Source: AG-339-G14 sp902553315 | GTDB taxonomy: Bacteria > Pseudomonadota > Gammaproteobacteria > Magnimaribacterales > AG-339-G14 | Assembly (NCBI GenBank): GCA_902553315.1 | Contig: CACDKN010000001.1 | Coordinates: forward strand, 382,148 to 446,147 | Length of the DNA stretch: 64,000 nucleotides | Direction of reading: 5' to 3' | Shown: positions 52,437 to 59,919 of the stretch, piece after piece | How the letters are laid out: every line of letters begins with the position of its first letter | Position numbering within the stretch: position 1 is the first letter of the stretch | Translations under genes and position numbers: made by a program | Notes under the pieces: generated by a model | The model's input: only the letters and a program-made list of their open reading frames with translations | The model's database searches: none | Told to the model about the DNA's origin: nothing

Positions 52437-52981
52437 ATACTTCAATGATTAAAAAAACTTTTTTGGAAGAAGCAATTCCAAATCTATTGAAAGATTTAAA
52501 CCTCAAATCGCCTATGGCCGTGCCAAAAATAACTAAGGTCACATTAAACATGGGTCTTGGGCCCGATGCTATGAACGATAGGAAAGTTTTAGATGGAGCC
52601 ATGGAGGAATTAAAATTAATTTCAGGCCAACAGCCCATAAAAACCTTAGCAAGAAAATCTGTTGCTAGTTTCAAATTAAGAGAGGGTTTTCCAATAGGTT
52701 GCAAAGTGACTTTGAGGGGAGAGAGAATGTATGAGTTTTTAGACAGATTATTGGGTATAGCTATTCCTAGAGAAAGAGATTTTAGAGGCCTAGATCCTAG
52801 ATCATTTGACGGAAAGGGTAATTATTCCATTGGGATCAAAGAACACATAATTTTTCCTGAAATAGATTATGACAAGGTTCAAAAAATAAGAGGCTTAGAT
52901 ATCAGTATTTCAACTTCGGCAGAAACCGATGAAGCAGGTTTAAAACTTTTGTCTGCTTTAAAATTTCCATTTAAAACCTGA
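52433..52981 (+). CDS. rplE: 50S ribosomal protein L5
   Basis: The 182-residue protein of the central protuberance has VPKITKVTLNMGLG, KTLARKSVASFKLREGFPIG, and RDFRGLDPRSFDGKGNYSIG. ATG overlaps the rplX stop (ATGA). Confidence 0.97.
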   Translation: MNTSMIKKTFLEEAIPNLLKDLNLKSPMAVPKITKVTLNMGLGPDAMNDRKVLDGAMEELKLISGQQPIKTLARKSVASFKLREGFPIGCKVTLRGERMYEFLDRLLGIAIPRERDFRGLDPRSFDGKGNYSIGIKEHIIFPEIDYDKVQKIRGLDISISTSAETDEAGLKLLSALKFPFKT

Positions 52982-52988
52982 GGTAAAC

Positions 52989-53294
52989 ATGGCAAAAAAA
53001 TCTATGATCGCACGTGAAAACAAAAGACTAAAAATGGTTGAGAAGTTTTCCAAAAAAAGATTTGAACTTAAATCTATCATAAATGACGTATCAAAATCAG
53101 AAGAAGAAAAAGATATAGCAATGAAAAAATTACAAAAACTACCTAGAGATGCGAGTCCAGTTAGACTTCAAAGAAGGTGCCAAATTACAGGAAGACCTCA
53201 CGCGGTGTATAGGAAATTTGGATTATCTAGAAATAAACTTAGAGAGCTAGCCATGAAAGGCGATGTTCCCGGATTGGTAAAGGCAAGTTGGTAA
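52989..53294 (+). CDS. rpsN: 30S ribosomal protein S14, zinc-free long form
   Basis: The 101-residue protein has MAKKSMIARENKRLKMVEKF and QRRCQITGRPHAVYRKFGLS, ending RELAMKGDVPGLVKASW. Only one of the zinc-ribbon cysteines is present, so it is the long C-minus form as in E. coli. Confidence 0.97.
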   Translation: MAKKSMIARENKRLKMVEKFSKKRFELKSIINDVSKSEEEKDIAMKKLQKLPRDASPVRLQRRCQITGRPHAVYRKFGLSRNKLRELAMKGDVPGLVKASW

Positions 53295-53310
53295 AAATAA
53301 GGAGATTTAT

Positions 53311-53706
53311 ATGAGTTTACAAGATCCTATTTCAGACATGATTTCAAGAATTAAAAACGCTCAGTTGAGGGGGCATACAAAAGTTTCTTTTGGGTCTTCA
53401 AAACTTAAAAGAGCTATATGTGAAGTTTTGCTCGATGAAGGTTTCATCAAGAAATACGAAGTAACAGGAGATTTACCAAAACAAGAAATCGAGATAACTC
53501 TTAAGTACTTTGAGGACAAACCTGTAATCAAAGAATTTAATAGAGAAAGTAAACCCGGCTTAAGAAAATATTTTTCGAGCCAAGATATTCCGGCTATTAA
53601 AGGAGGATTAGGAATTGGGATTCTTACTACTTCTAAAGGAGTATTAACTGACAAACAAGCTAAGACTCAAAATATTGGCGGTGAGCTAATTTGTACAATT
53701 TTTTAA
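53311..53706 (+). CDS. rpsH: 30S ribosomal protein S8
   Basis: The 131-residue protein has DPISDMISRIKNAQLRGH and the C-terminal GLGIGILTTSKGVLTDKQA. AAGGAG lies before the ATG. S8 is the spc autorepressor in E. coli. Confidence 0.97.
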   Translation: MSLQDPISDMISRIKNAQLRGHTKVSFGSSKLKRAICEVLLDEGFIKKYEVTGDLPKQEIEITLKYFEDKPVIKEFNRESKPGLRKYFSSQDIPAIKGGLGIGILTTSKGVLTDKQAKTQNIGGELICTIF

Positions 53707-53707
53707 T

Positions 53708-54241
53708 ATGGCTAGAAACTCTAAAAGAAAAATTAATTTCACTGACGGTGTTAAAGCTGAAGTGAAAGGACAAGTTGTAACCTTTTCAGGAAAAAAAGGC
53801 GCTATGGATCTTAATGTTCATGAACAGGTTTCTATAGAGTCAAATGAGGAATCTATACTATTTTCTCCTAATATTGATTCTAAAGAATCAATTACATTGG
53901 CAAGTACTATGAGGTCTCTTGCTGAAAACATTATAGAAGGAGTTTCAAAAGGTTTTGAAAAAAAATTAGAAATTAACGGTGTCGGATATAGGGTAAAAGT
54001 TAGCGGTACTAAAATAGAACTTTCTCTGGGTTATTCCCACCCAGTTAATTATGATTTGCCTGAAGGTGTCTCTGCAGAAGCTCCATCTCAAACAGAGCTA
54101 GTTTTAACTTCCTCTAACAAACAACTTTTAGGAGATGTCGCTTCCAAAATTAGATCTTTTAGGCCTCCTGAGCCTTATAAAGGAAAGGGTGTTAAGTATT
54201 CTGATGAAAGAATAATAAGAAAGGAATCAAAGAAAGCGTAA
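53708..54241 (+). CDS. rplF: 50S ribosomal protein L6
   Basis: The 177-residue, two-domain protein has SKGFEKKLEINGVGYRVKV and the C-terminal FRPPEPYKGKGVKYSDERI. Length equals that of E. coli. One base from rpsH. Confidence 0.97.
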   Translation: MARNSKRKINFTDGVKAEVKGQVVTFSGKKGAMDLNVHEQVSIESNEESILFSPNIDSKESITLASTMRSLAENIIEGVSKGFEKKLEINGVGYRVKVSGTKIELSLGYSHPVNYDLPEGVSAEAPSQTELVLTSSNKQLLGDVASKIRSFRPPEPYKGKGVKYSDERIIRKESKKA

Positions 54242-54246
54242 TTATT

Positions 54247-54597
54247 ATGTCTAAGAAAATAGAATCAAGAAATAGAAGGACCAAAAAGTTAAGGGCTCAC
54301 GCTATTAATTTAAAAACAAACAGGCTGACTGTTTTCAGATCTGGCAAACATATTTATGCACAAGTTTTTTCATTGGATGGCAAAGAAGTTTTGGTACAGG
54401 CTTCCACCTTGGATAAAGAAGTGGATTTAAAAAGTACCGGTAATGCTGATGCTGCTCTTAAGGTAGGAGAAGTAATAGGTAAAAGGGCTTTAGCCAAAGG
54501 AATAGAAAAAGTTGCGTTTGATAGATCAGGTTATAAATATCACGGTCGAATTAAATCTTTAGCTGAAGGAGCTAGATCTTCAGGATTAAAATTTTAG
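54247..54597 (+). CDS. rplR: 50S ribosomal protein L18
   Basis: The 116-residue 5S rRNA-binding protein has LTVFRSGKHIYAQVF, the KVGEVIGKRALAKGI helix and VAFDRSGYKYHGRIKSLAEG. Confidence 0.97.
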   Translation: MSKKIESRNRRTKKLRAHAINLKTNRLTVFRSGKHIYAQVFSLDGKEVLVQASTLDKEVDLKSTGNADAALKVGEVIGKRALAKGIEKVAFDRSGYKYHGRIKSLAEGARSSGLKF

Positions 54598-54604
54598 GTA
54601 AATT

Positions 54605-55090
54605 ATGGAAGAAAATATTGAACAACAATCTGGCGAAGCATTAGAAGAAAAACTCGTAGGTGTTAACCGTGTTGCTAAAGTAGTTAAAGGCGGAAGAATC
54701 TTTGGATTTACTGCTTTAACTGTTGTGGGAGATGGGAAAGGTAAAGTTGGATTTGGAAGAGGGAAGGCTAGAGAGGTTCCTATTGCGATACAGAAAGCAT
54801 TGGAAAATGCTAGACGGAATATTTCAAATATAGAGTTAAATGGCAACACGATCCATTATGCAGTCAAAGCTAGGCATGGATCAGCAACAGTATATATGCA
54901 ACCTGCATCACCTGGGACAGGAATTATTGCCGGCGGTGCAATGAGAGCAGTTTTAGAGTTGGCAGGAGTAAAAGATGTATTGGCTAAATCATATGGTTCT
55001 ACAAATCCAATTAACGTCGTAAGGGCAACATATAAAGGTTTAACTAGTATTGAATCTCCCGCCAAAGTAAGTTTAAGAAGATCAAAGTAA
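54605..55090 (+). CDS. rpsE: 30S ribosomal protein S5
   Basis: The 161-residue protein has KLVGVNRVAKVVKGGRIFGF, VVGDGKGKVGFGRGKAREVP and the C-terminal MRAVLELAGVKDVLAKSYGS. It directly abuts rpmD. Confidence 0.97.
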   Translation: MEENIEQQSGEALEEKLVGVNRVAKVVKGGRIFGFTALTVVGDGKGKVGFGRGKAREVPIAIQKALENARRNISNIELNGNTIHYAVKARHGSATVYMQPASPGTGIIAGGAMRAVLELAGVKDVLAKSYGSTNPINVVRATYKGLTSIESPAKVSLRRSK

Positions 55091-55282
55091 ATGGCTAAAA
55101 ACGACAATCATACAATTAAGGTTAAACAAGTTAGAAGTTTGTCCGGCATAAGGGAGATACATAAAAAATCTGTTAAGGGTTTGGGACTTAGAAGAATTAA
55201 TCATGTCGTAGAAGTTAAGAATTCTCCAGAAAACTGGGGAATGATTAATAAAGTTAAACATGTTGTGAAAATCGTTGACTAA
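55091..55282 (+). CDS. rpmD: 50S ribosomal protein L30
   Basis: The 63-residue protein has TIKVKQVRSLSGIREIHKK and VKGLGLRRINHVVEVKNSPE. Normal family length; no gap to rpsE. Confidence 0.96.
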   Translation: MAKNDNHTIKVKQVRSLSGIREIHKKSVKGLGLRRINHVVEVKNSPENWGMINKVKHVVKIVD

Positions 55283-55283
55283 T

Positions 55284-55712
55284 ATGAGTTTAAATAAAAT
55301 AAAATCAATTGAATCAAATAAATCTGCTAAGCGAATTGGAAGAGGTTCAGCTTCAGGTTCAGGTAAAACTTCTGGGAGAGGTCATAAAGGTCAAAAGGCT
55401 AGGTCTGGTGGGAAAGTGAGACCTGGTTTTGAGGGTGGGCAAATGCCTATTCAGCAAAGATTGCCTAAATTTGGATTCACCTCGAGACAGGCGCCTTTAA
55501 AATGTCATATCAAAGTAGGCGATTTAGAAAAAATTGGATCTGAAGAAATTGATATCGAATTATTAAAATCAAAAAAAATTATCAAAAATAAAATTACAGA
55601 AGTAAAAATTATATCTGGGGGAGAATTAACTAAGCCTTTAAAACTTAAAGGACTCAAAGTCTCAAAATCTGTAAAAGAATTGATAGCAAACAATGGCGGT
55701 GAAATAAATTAA
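55284..55712 (+). CDS. rplO: 50S ribosomal protein L15
   Basis: ATG at 55284 (MSLNKIKSIE) is chosen; the in-frame TTG at 55275 overlaps rpmD. The 142-residue protein has RIGRGSASGSGKTSGRGHKG and GFEGGQMPIQQRLPKFGF. Confidence 0.97.
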   Translation: MSLNKIKSIESNKSAKRIGRGSASGSGKTSGRGHKGQKARSGGKVRPGFEGGQMPIQQRLPKFGFTSRQAPLKCHIKVGDLEKIGSEEIDIELLKSKKIIKNKITEVKIISGGELTKPLKLKGLKVSKSVKELIANNGGEIN

Positions 55713-55713
55713 T

Positions 55714-57018
55714 ATGGCTGCTTTAGGGTTCAAATCAGATGGGCTTAAGGAACTTTGGTCGAGACTAAGGTTTGTTCTATTAGCTATTATTATTTATAGG
55801 ATTGGAACTCACATTCCAGTTCCTGGTATAGATCCTTTAAAAATTTCATCTCTTTTTGATCAAAATCAAGGAACGCTTCTTGGTTTATTTAACATGTTTT
55901 CAGGCGGAGCTTTAGAGAGAATGAGTATTATGGCTTTAAACGTAGTTCCATACATAACAGCAGCAATTGTTATGAACTTACTTGAAGCAACTACACCTAG
56001 CCTTAAAAAACTTTTCAGACAGGAAGGTGAATCGGGCAGAAGGAAAAGAACTGCTTATGTAAGGTTAGGCACCCTTGTACTTGCTATTTTTCAATCCACT
56101 GGATTTGCTATTGCTTTATCTTCACAAGGTATGGCTGTAACTCCAGGTTTAGGATTTATTATTACAGCTGTAATTTCTTTCGTAACAGGAACCATGTTCC
56201 TTGTATGGCTTGGAGAACAAGTTAACGAAAGAGGCATAGGAAATGGTATTTCTTTAATTATATTTGCGAGTATTGTATCTGGACTTCCTAGCGCCATAGG
56301 ACAATCCTTTGAAGCGTCTAGGCAGGGAGAAATAAGTTTAATTTTACTTCTTCTGATTGCTTTATTCGCCATCTTAGCAATTGCTTTCATAGTTTGGATT
56401 GAAAGAGCTCAAAGAAGAATTACTGTGAATTATGCAAGACGTGCACCTAATCAAATGAACACGGGGCAGGCATCCCATTTGCCTCTTAAGGTAAATATGG
56501 CTGGAGTAATACCTGCAATTTTTGCGAGCAGCTTGGTTTTATTCCCTGCTTCTATGAGTTCTTGGTTTGGTCAAAATGATGGATTTGAATGGCTTCAGGA
56601 AGTTTCTTTGGCTTTAAGTCCTGGCCAGCCTTTGTATGTTGTAGTTTTTGCAGTATTAATTGCGTATTTTTGCTTTTTTTACACCGCTATCCAGTTTCCT
56701 GCGAAAGATATATCTGACAATCTAAAAAGATCAGGAGGTTTTTTACCAGGAATTAGGCCAGGCGATCACACTGTAGATTATATAGATAATGTTATGTCTA
56801 GATTAACTATATGGGGTTCAATGTATATGATTGTAATTTGTTTAGCTCCACAATTTTTAATTGTATCTGCAAATGCCCCTTTTTACCTCGGAGGAACTTC
56901 ACTATTAATTGCAGTAGTAGTGGTAATGGACTTCATGGCTCAGGTACAATCACACCTTTTATCAAGCCAGTATCAATCTCTGATGAAGAAAGCAAACCTT
57001 AAAGGTTACAAAAGGTAA
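55714..57018 (+). CDS. secY: Protein translocase subunit SecY
   Basis: The 434-residue channel has ten membrane segments, starting after the cytoplasmic KELWSRLRFVLLAIIIYRIGTHIPVPG. The plug region FNMFSGGALERMSIMALNVVPYI and cytoplasmic loops NQMNTGQASHLPLKVNMAGV and LKRSGGFLPGIRPGDHTV are as expected. With secE (32451) and secA (21561) the whole Sec motor and channel core lies in this window. Confidence 0.98.
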   Translation: MAALGFKSDGLKELWSRLRFVLLAIIIYRIGTHIPVPGIDPLKISSLFDQNQGTLLGLFNMFSGGALERMSIMALNVVPYITAAIVMNLLEATTPSLKKLFRQEGESGRRKRTAYVRLGTLVLAIFQSTGFAIALSSQGMAVTPGLGFIITAVISFVTGTMFLVWLGEQVNERGIGNGISLIIFASIVSGLPSAIGQSFEASRQGEISLILLLLIALFAILAIAFIVWIERAQRRITVNYARRAPNQMNTGQASHLPLKVNMAGVIPAIFASSLVLFPASMSSWFGQNDGFEWLQEVSLALSPGQPLYVVVFAVLIAYFCFFYTAIQFPAKDISDNLKRSGGFLPGIRPGDHTVDYIDNVMSRLTIWGSMYMIVICLAPQFLIVSANAPFYLGGTSLLIAVVVVMDFMAQVQSHLLSSQYQSLMKKANLKGYKR

Positions 57019-57022
57019 TGAC

Positions 57023-57139
57023 ATGAAAGTAAGAGCTTCAGTAAAGAAAATTTGTAAAGACTGCAAATTAATTAAAAGAAGAGGGGTTAATTATGTAATT
57101 TGCCCATCAGACCCAAAACATAAACAGAGACAAGGATAA
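57023..57139 (+). CDS. rpmJ: 50S ribosomal protein L36
   Basis: A 38-residue gene, MKVRASVKKICKDCKLIKRR at the start and ending KHKQRQG, lies between secY and rpsM as in E. coli. The zinc ribbon residues C11, C14, C27 and H33 are present (zinc-dependent form). Stop and rpsM start share one base (TAATG). Confidence 0.97.
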   Translation: MKVRASVKKICKDCKLIKRRGVNYVICPSDPKHKQRQG

Positions 57140-57495
57140 TGGCTAGAGTTGCAGGTATAAATATTCCAGACAGAAAGCAAACTTGGATTTCGCTTACTCA
57201 TATTTATGGTATCGGTAGAACAACTGCATTAAAGATTTGTGCTTCTACCGGTATTAATTACGACACTAAAATCGAAGCTCTAAACGAAGAAGATATTGAA
57301 AAGCTAAGGAAGGCGGTTTCAGAATTCTTGGTAGAAGGAGATTTGAGAAGAGAAATTAGTACAAATATTAAAAGATTGATGGATCTTGGAACGAATAGAG
57401 GAATTAGACATAGAAAAAGACTTCCAGTCAGAGGTCAGCGAACTAAAACAAACGCTAGAACCAGAAAGGGACCAAGAAAACCAATTAGAAGATAG
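57139..57495 (+). CDS. rpsM: 30S ribosomal protein S13
   Basis: The 118-residue protein has MARVAGINIPDRKQTWISL, YGIGRTTALKIC and RGIRHRKRLPVRGQRTKTNA. First ribosomal gene of the alpha unit; one-base overlap with rpmJ, so no separate promoter gap. Confidence 0.97.
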   Translation: MARVAGINIPDRKQTWISLTHIYGIGRTTALKICASTGINYDTKIEALNEEDIEKLRKAVSEFLVEGDLRREISTNIKRLMDLGTNRGIRHRKRLPVRGQRTKTNARTRKGPRKPIRR

Positions 57496-57505
57496 GTAAT
57501 TAAAT

Positions 57506-57892
57506 ATGGTGAATAAAAATACAAAAACAAAAAAATCTAAAATGGTGTCAAATGAAGGAGTAGCACATATTTTAGCTACTTTTAATAACACCATAATAAA
57601 TATTACTGATAAACAAGGTAATACAATTGCGTGGTCTAGTTCAGGAGCTAACGGATTCAAAGGTTCCAGAAAAAGCACCCCTTTTGCCGCGCAAATTGCA
57701 GCCGGAAAGGCCGGAGAAGCAGCTAGGGCTTTAGGTATGACTACAGTTGAAGTGGAGGTCTCAGGCCCGGGTTCTGGAAGAGAATCTGCAGTAAGAGCTT
57801 TGAATGGTTGTGGCTTAAAAATTACCAAAATTTCCGATGTAACCCCAATTCCTCACAATGGATGTCGCCCCCCTAAAAAAAGGAGAGTGTAA
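57506..57892 (+). CDS. rpsK: 30S ribosomal protein S11
   Basis: The 128-residue platform protein has GVAHILATFNNTIINITDKQ and the C-terminal DVTPIPHNGCRPPKKRRV. Confidence 0.97.
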   Translation: MVNKNTKTKKSKMVSNEGVAHILATFNNTIINITDKQGNTIAWSSSGANGFKGSRKSTPFAAQIAAGKAGEAARALGMTTVEVEVSGPGSGRESAVRALNGCGLKITKISDVTPIPHNGCRPPKKRRV

Positions 57893-57894
57893 TA

Positions 57895-58515
57895 ATGGCA
57901 AGATATATAGGTCCAAAAAATAAGCTTTCTAGAAGAGAAGGAACAGACTTATTTTTAAAAAGTGGTTATAGATCATATGATTCAAAAATAAGGTCAGAAA
58001 ATCCTCCAGGAGCTCATGGCGCGAGAAGGACAAGACTTTCTGACTTTGGAGTTCAGTTGAGAGAAAAACAAAAAGTCAAAAGAATATATGGCGTACTGGA
58101 AAGACAATTTAGAAATTATTACAAACTAGCTGCTCGTCAAAAAGGAGAAACAGGAACAAATTTATTAGTATTCCTTGAATCTAGATTAGATAATTTAGTC
58201 TACAGAATGGGATTTGCCGCTACTAGATCTGAAGCAAGACAGTTAGTGGTTCATAAAGCTATTTTAGTAAATGATTCAATGGTGAATGTTCCTTCGTTTC
58301 TGGTACAAGAGGGAGATAAAATATCTCTCAGCGAAAAAGGAAAAAATCAAAAAAGAGTTGTTCAAGCAATGGACTTATTCACCACTCGCGAGACTTGCGA
58401 TTGGATTACTGTCAATCACAAAGATTTTTCTGGAACGTTTGATGCACAGCCAACTAGAGAATTACTAAGCAATGAAATTAATGAAAATTACATTGTGGAG
58501 CTCTATTCAAGATAA
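57895..58515 (+). CDS. rpsD: 30S ribosomal protein S4
   Basis: The 206-residue protein (206 in E. coli) has MARYIGPKNKLSRREGTDLF, LREKQKVKRIYGVLERQF and the S4 domain SRLDNLVYRMGFAATRSEAR. S4 represses the alpha operon in E. coli. Confidence 0.97.
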   Translation: MARYIGPKNKLSRREGTDLFLKSGYRSYDSKIRSENPPGAHGARRTRLSDFGVQLREKQKVKRIYGVLERQFRNYYKLAARQKGETGTNLLVFLESRLDNLVYRMGFAATRSEARQLVVHKAILVNDSMVNVPSFLVQEGDKISLSEKGKNQKRVVQAMDLFTTRETCDWITVNHKDFSGTFDAQPTRELLSNEINENYIVELYSR

Positions 58516-58535
58516 CAATTTAAACTGAGGTAAAT

Positions 58536-59528
58536 ATGACTGACAACTTTGATGCTATAAAAGATTTTCTCACCCCAAAAGAGATTTTAGTCGAGGAAAT
58601 TGACGTAAATCATTCAAAAATAATACTAGAACCTCTAGAAAGGGGATTTGGTCACACTTTAGGTAATGCCTTAAGGAGAATAATCCTTTCATCTACCCCA
58701 GGAGCAGCTGTAGTTGAAGCAAAAATTGACGGAGTTTTGCATGATTATTCAACAATCGATGGAATAAAAGAAGATGTAATTAATATTCTATTAAATTTAA
58801 AAGGTATGAGTGTGAAACTTTTAGATCAAGAAGAAGCTGAAATGACAGTAGAAAAATCAGGTGCTGGAGATTTAACAGCTGGAGATTTTGATTTACCTGC
58901 AGGTGTAGAAGTTGTAAATCCAGATCATAAAATTGCGACATTGGCCGATAATGGAAAAATCAATATGACTATCAGAGTAAGAAAAGGAAGAGGCTATGTT
59001 CCTGTAGATAATACAGCGGCTCTTACGGGAGAAAATAAAGAAATCGGCTTGCTGAAACTCGATGCCTCTTATTCTCCGATTAAAACAGTCTCATATGAAG
59101 TAGACAACACAAGGGTAGAAAATAGAACTGACTTAGATAAATTAACTTTAGACGTTCAAACAAACGGCACAATTGATCCTGAAGAAATTTTAAGATTAGC
59201 TGCAACTATTCTTCAACGACAATTAATGGCATTTGCGGAATTAGGTTTCGAAACCGAAGAAGAAGAGGAAGACGAAACTCCACCGGTAGATCCGATTATG
59301 TTGAGACCCGTTGATGAACTTGAATTAACAGTAAGATCAGCAAACTGTCTTAAAGTAGAAAAAATACATTACATTGGCGATTTGGTTTCGAGGAGAGAAT
59401 CCGACTTACTAAAAACGCCTAACTTAGGAAGAAAATCTTTGAACGAGATTAAAGACGTTCTTGCGGCTAGAGGTTTAGCCTTAGGATTAGAACTAGATAA
59501 CTGGCCACCATCAAATATTGAAAATTAA
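58536..59528 (+). CDS. rpoA: RNA polymerase alpha subunit
   Basis: The 330-residue subunit has an N-terminal dimer domain (EPLERGFGHTLGNALRRIIL, SSTPGAAVVEAKIDGVLHD), an acidic linker rich in E and D (~240-250), and the C-terminal UP-element-binding domain with VRSANCLKVEKIHYIGDLV and LLKTPNLGRKSLNEIKDVL. A TGAGG precedes the ATG. Overlaps rplQ by one base. Confidence 0.98.
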   Translation: MTDNFDAIKDFLTPKEILVEEIDVNHSKIILEPLERGFGHTLGNALRRIILSSTPGAAVVEAKIDGVLHDYSTIDGIKEDVINILLNLKGMSVKLLDQEEAEMTVEKSGAGDLTAGDFDLPAGVEVVNPDHKIATLADNGKINMTIRVRKGRGYVPVDNTAALTGENKEIGLLKLDASYSPIKTVSYEVDNTRVENRTDLDKLTLDVQTNGTIDPEEILRLAATILQRQLMAFAELGFETEEEEEDETPPVDPIMLRPVDELELTVRSANCLKVEKIHYIGDLVSRRESDLLKTPNLGRKSLNEIKDVLAARGLALGLELDNWPPSNIEN

Positions 59529-59914
59529 TGAGACACCTTAAAACCGGACGAAAATTCGGAAGAAATAGTGCTACTAGGAAGGCCTTATTCAAAGACCTTT
59601 CAATTTCTCTAATTGAACATGAGGCAATAAAAACGACTTTACCTAAAGCAAAAGAATTAAGAGGATTCTTAGAGCCTCTTATAACTCTTGCGAAAACTGA
59701 TTCTCTTTCAAATAGAAGATTGGCTTTTTCTAAAATTAGAAATAAAAGTGCCGTAGGAAAGCTTTTTTCAGTTATAGGCCCAAGGTTTAAAGAACGTCCT
59801 GGAGGTTATTTGCGAATAATCAAGATGATGCCTAGAGCTGGAGACGCAGCTCCAATGGCATTTATAGAATTAGTAAGTAGAACTGAGCGAGAAAGCGAAG
59901 AGGAAGCCAAATAA
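59528..59914 (+). CDS. rplQ: 50S ribosomal protein L17
   Basis: The 128-residue protein has MRHLKTGRKFGRNSATRKAL and GGYLRIIKMMPRAGDAAPMA. Last gene of the long ribosomal transcript, converging on uvrA with a 5-base gap and no visible hairpin. Confidence 0.97.
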   Translation: MRHLKTGRKFGRNSATRKALFKDLSISLIEHEAIKTTLPKAKELRGFLEPLITLAKTDSLSNRRLAFSKIRNKSAVGKLFSVIGPRFKERPGGYLRIIKMMPRAGDAAPMAFIELVSRTERESEEEAK

Positions 59915-59919
59915 TTTTT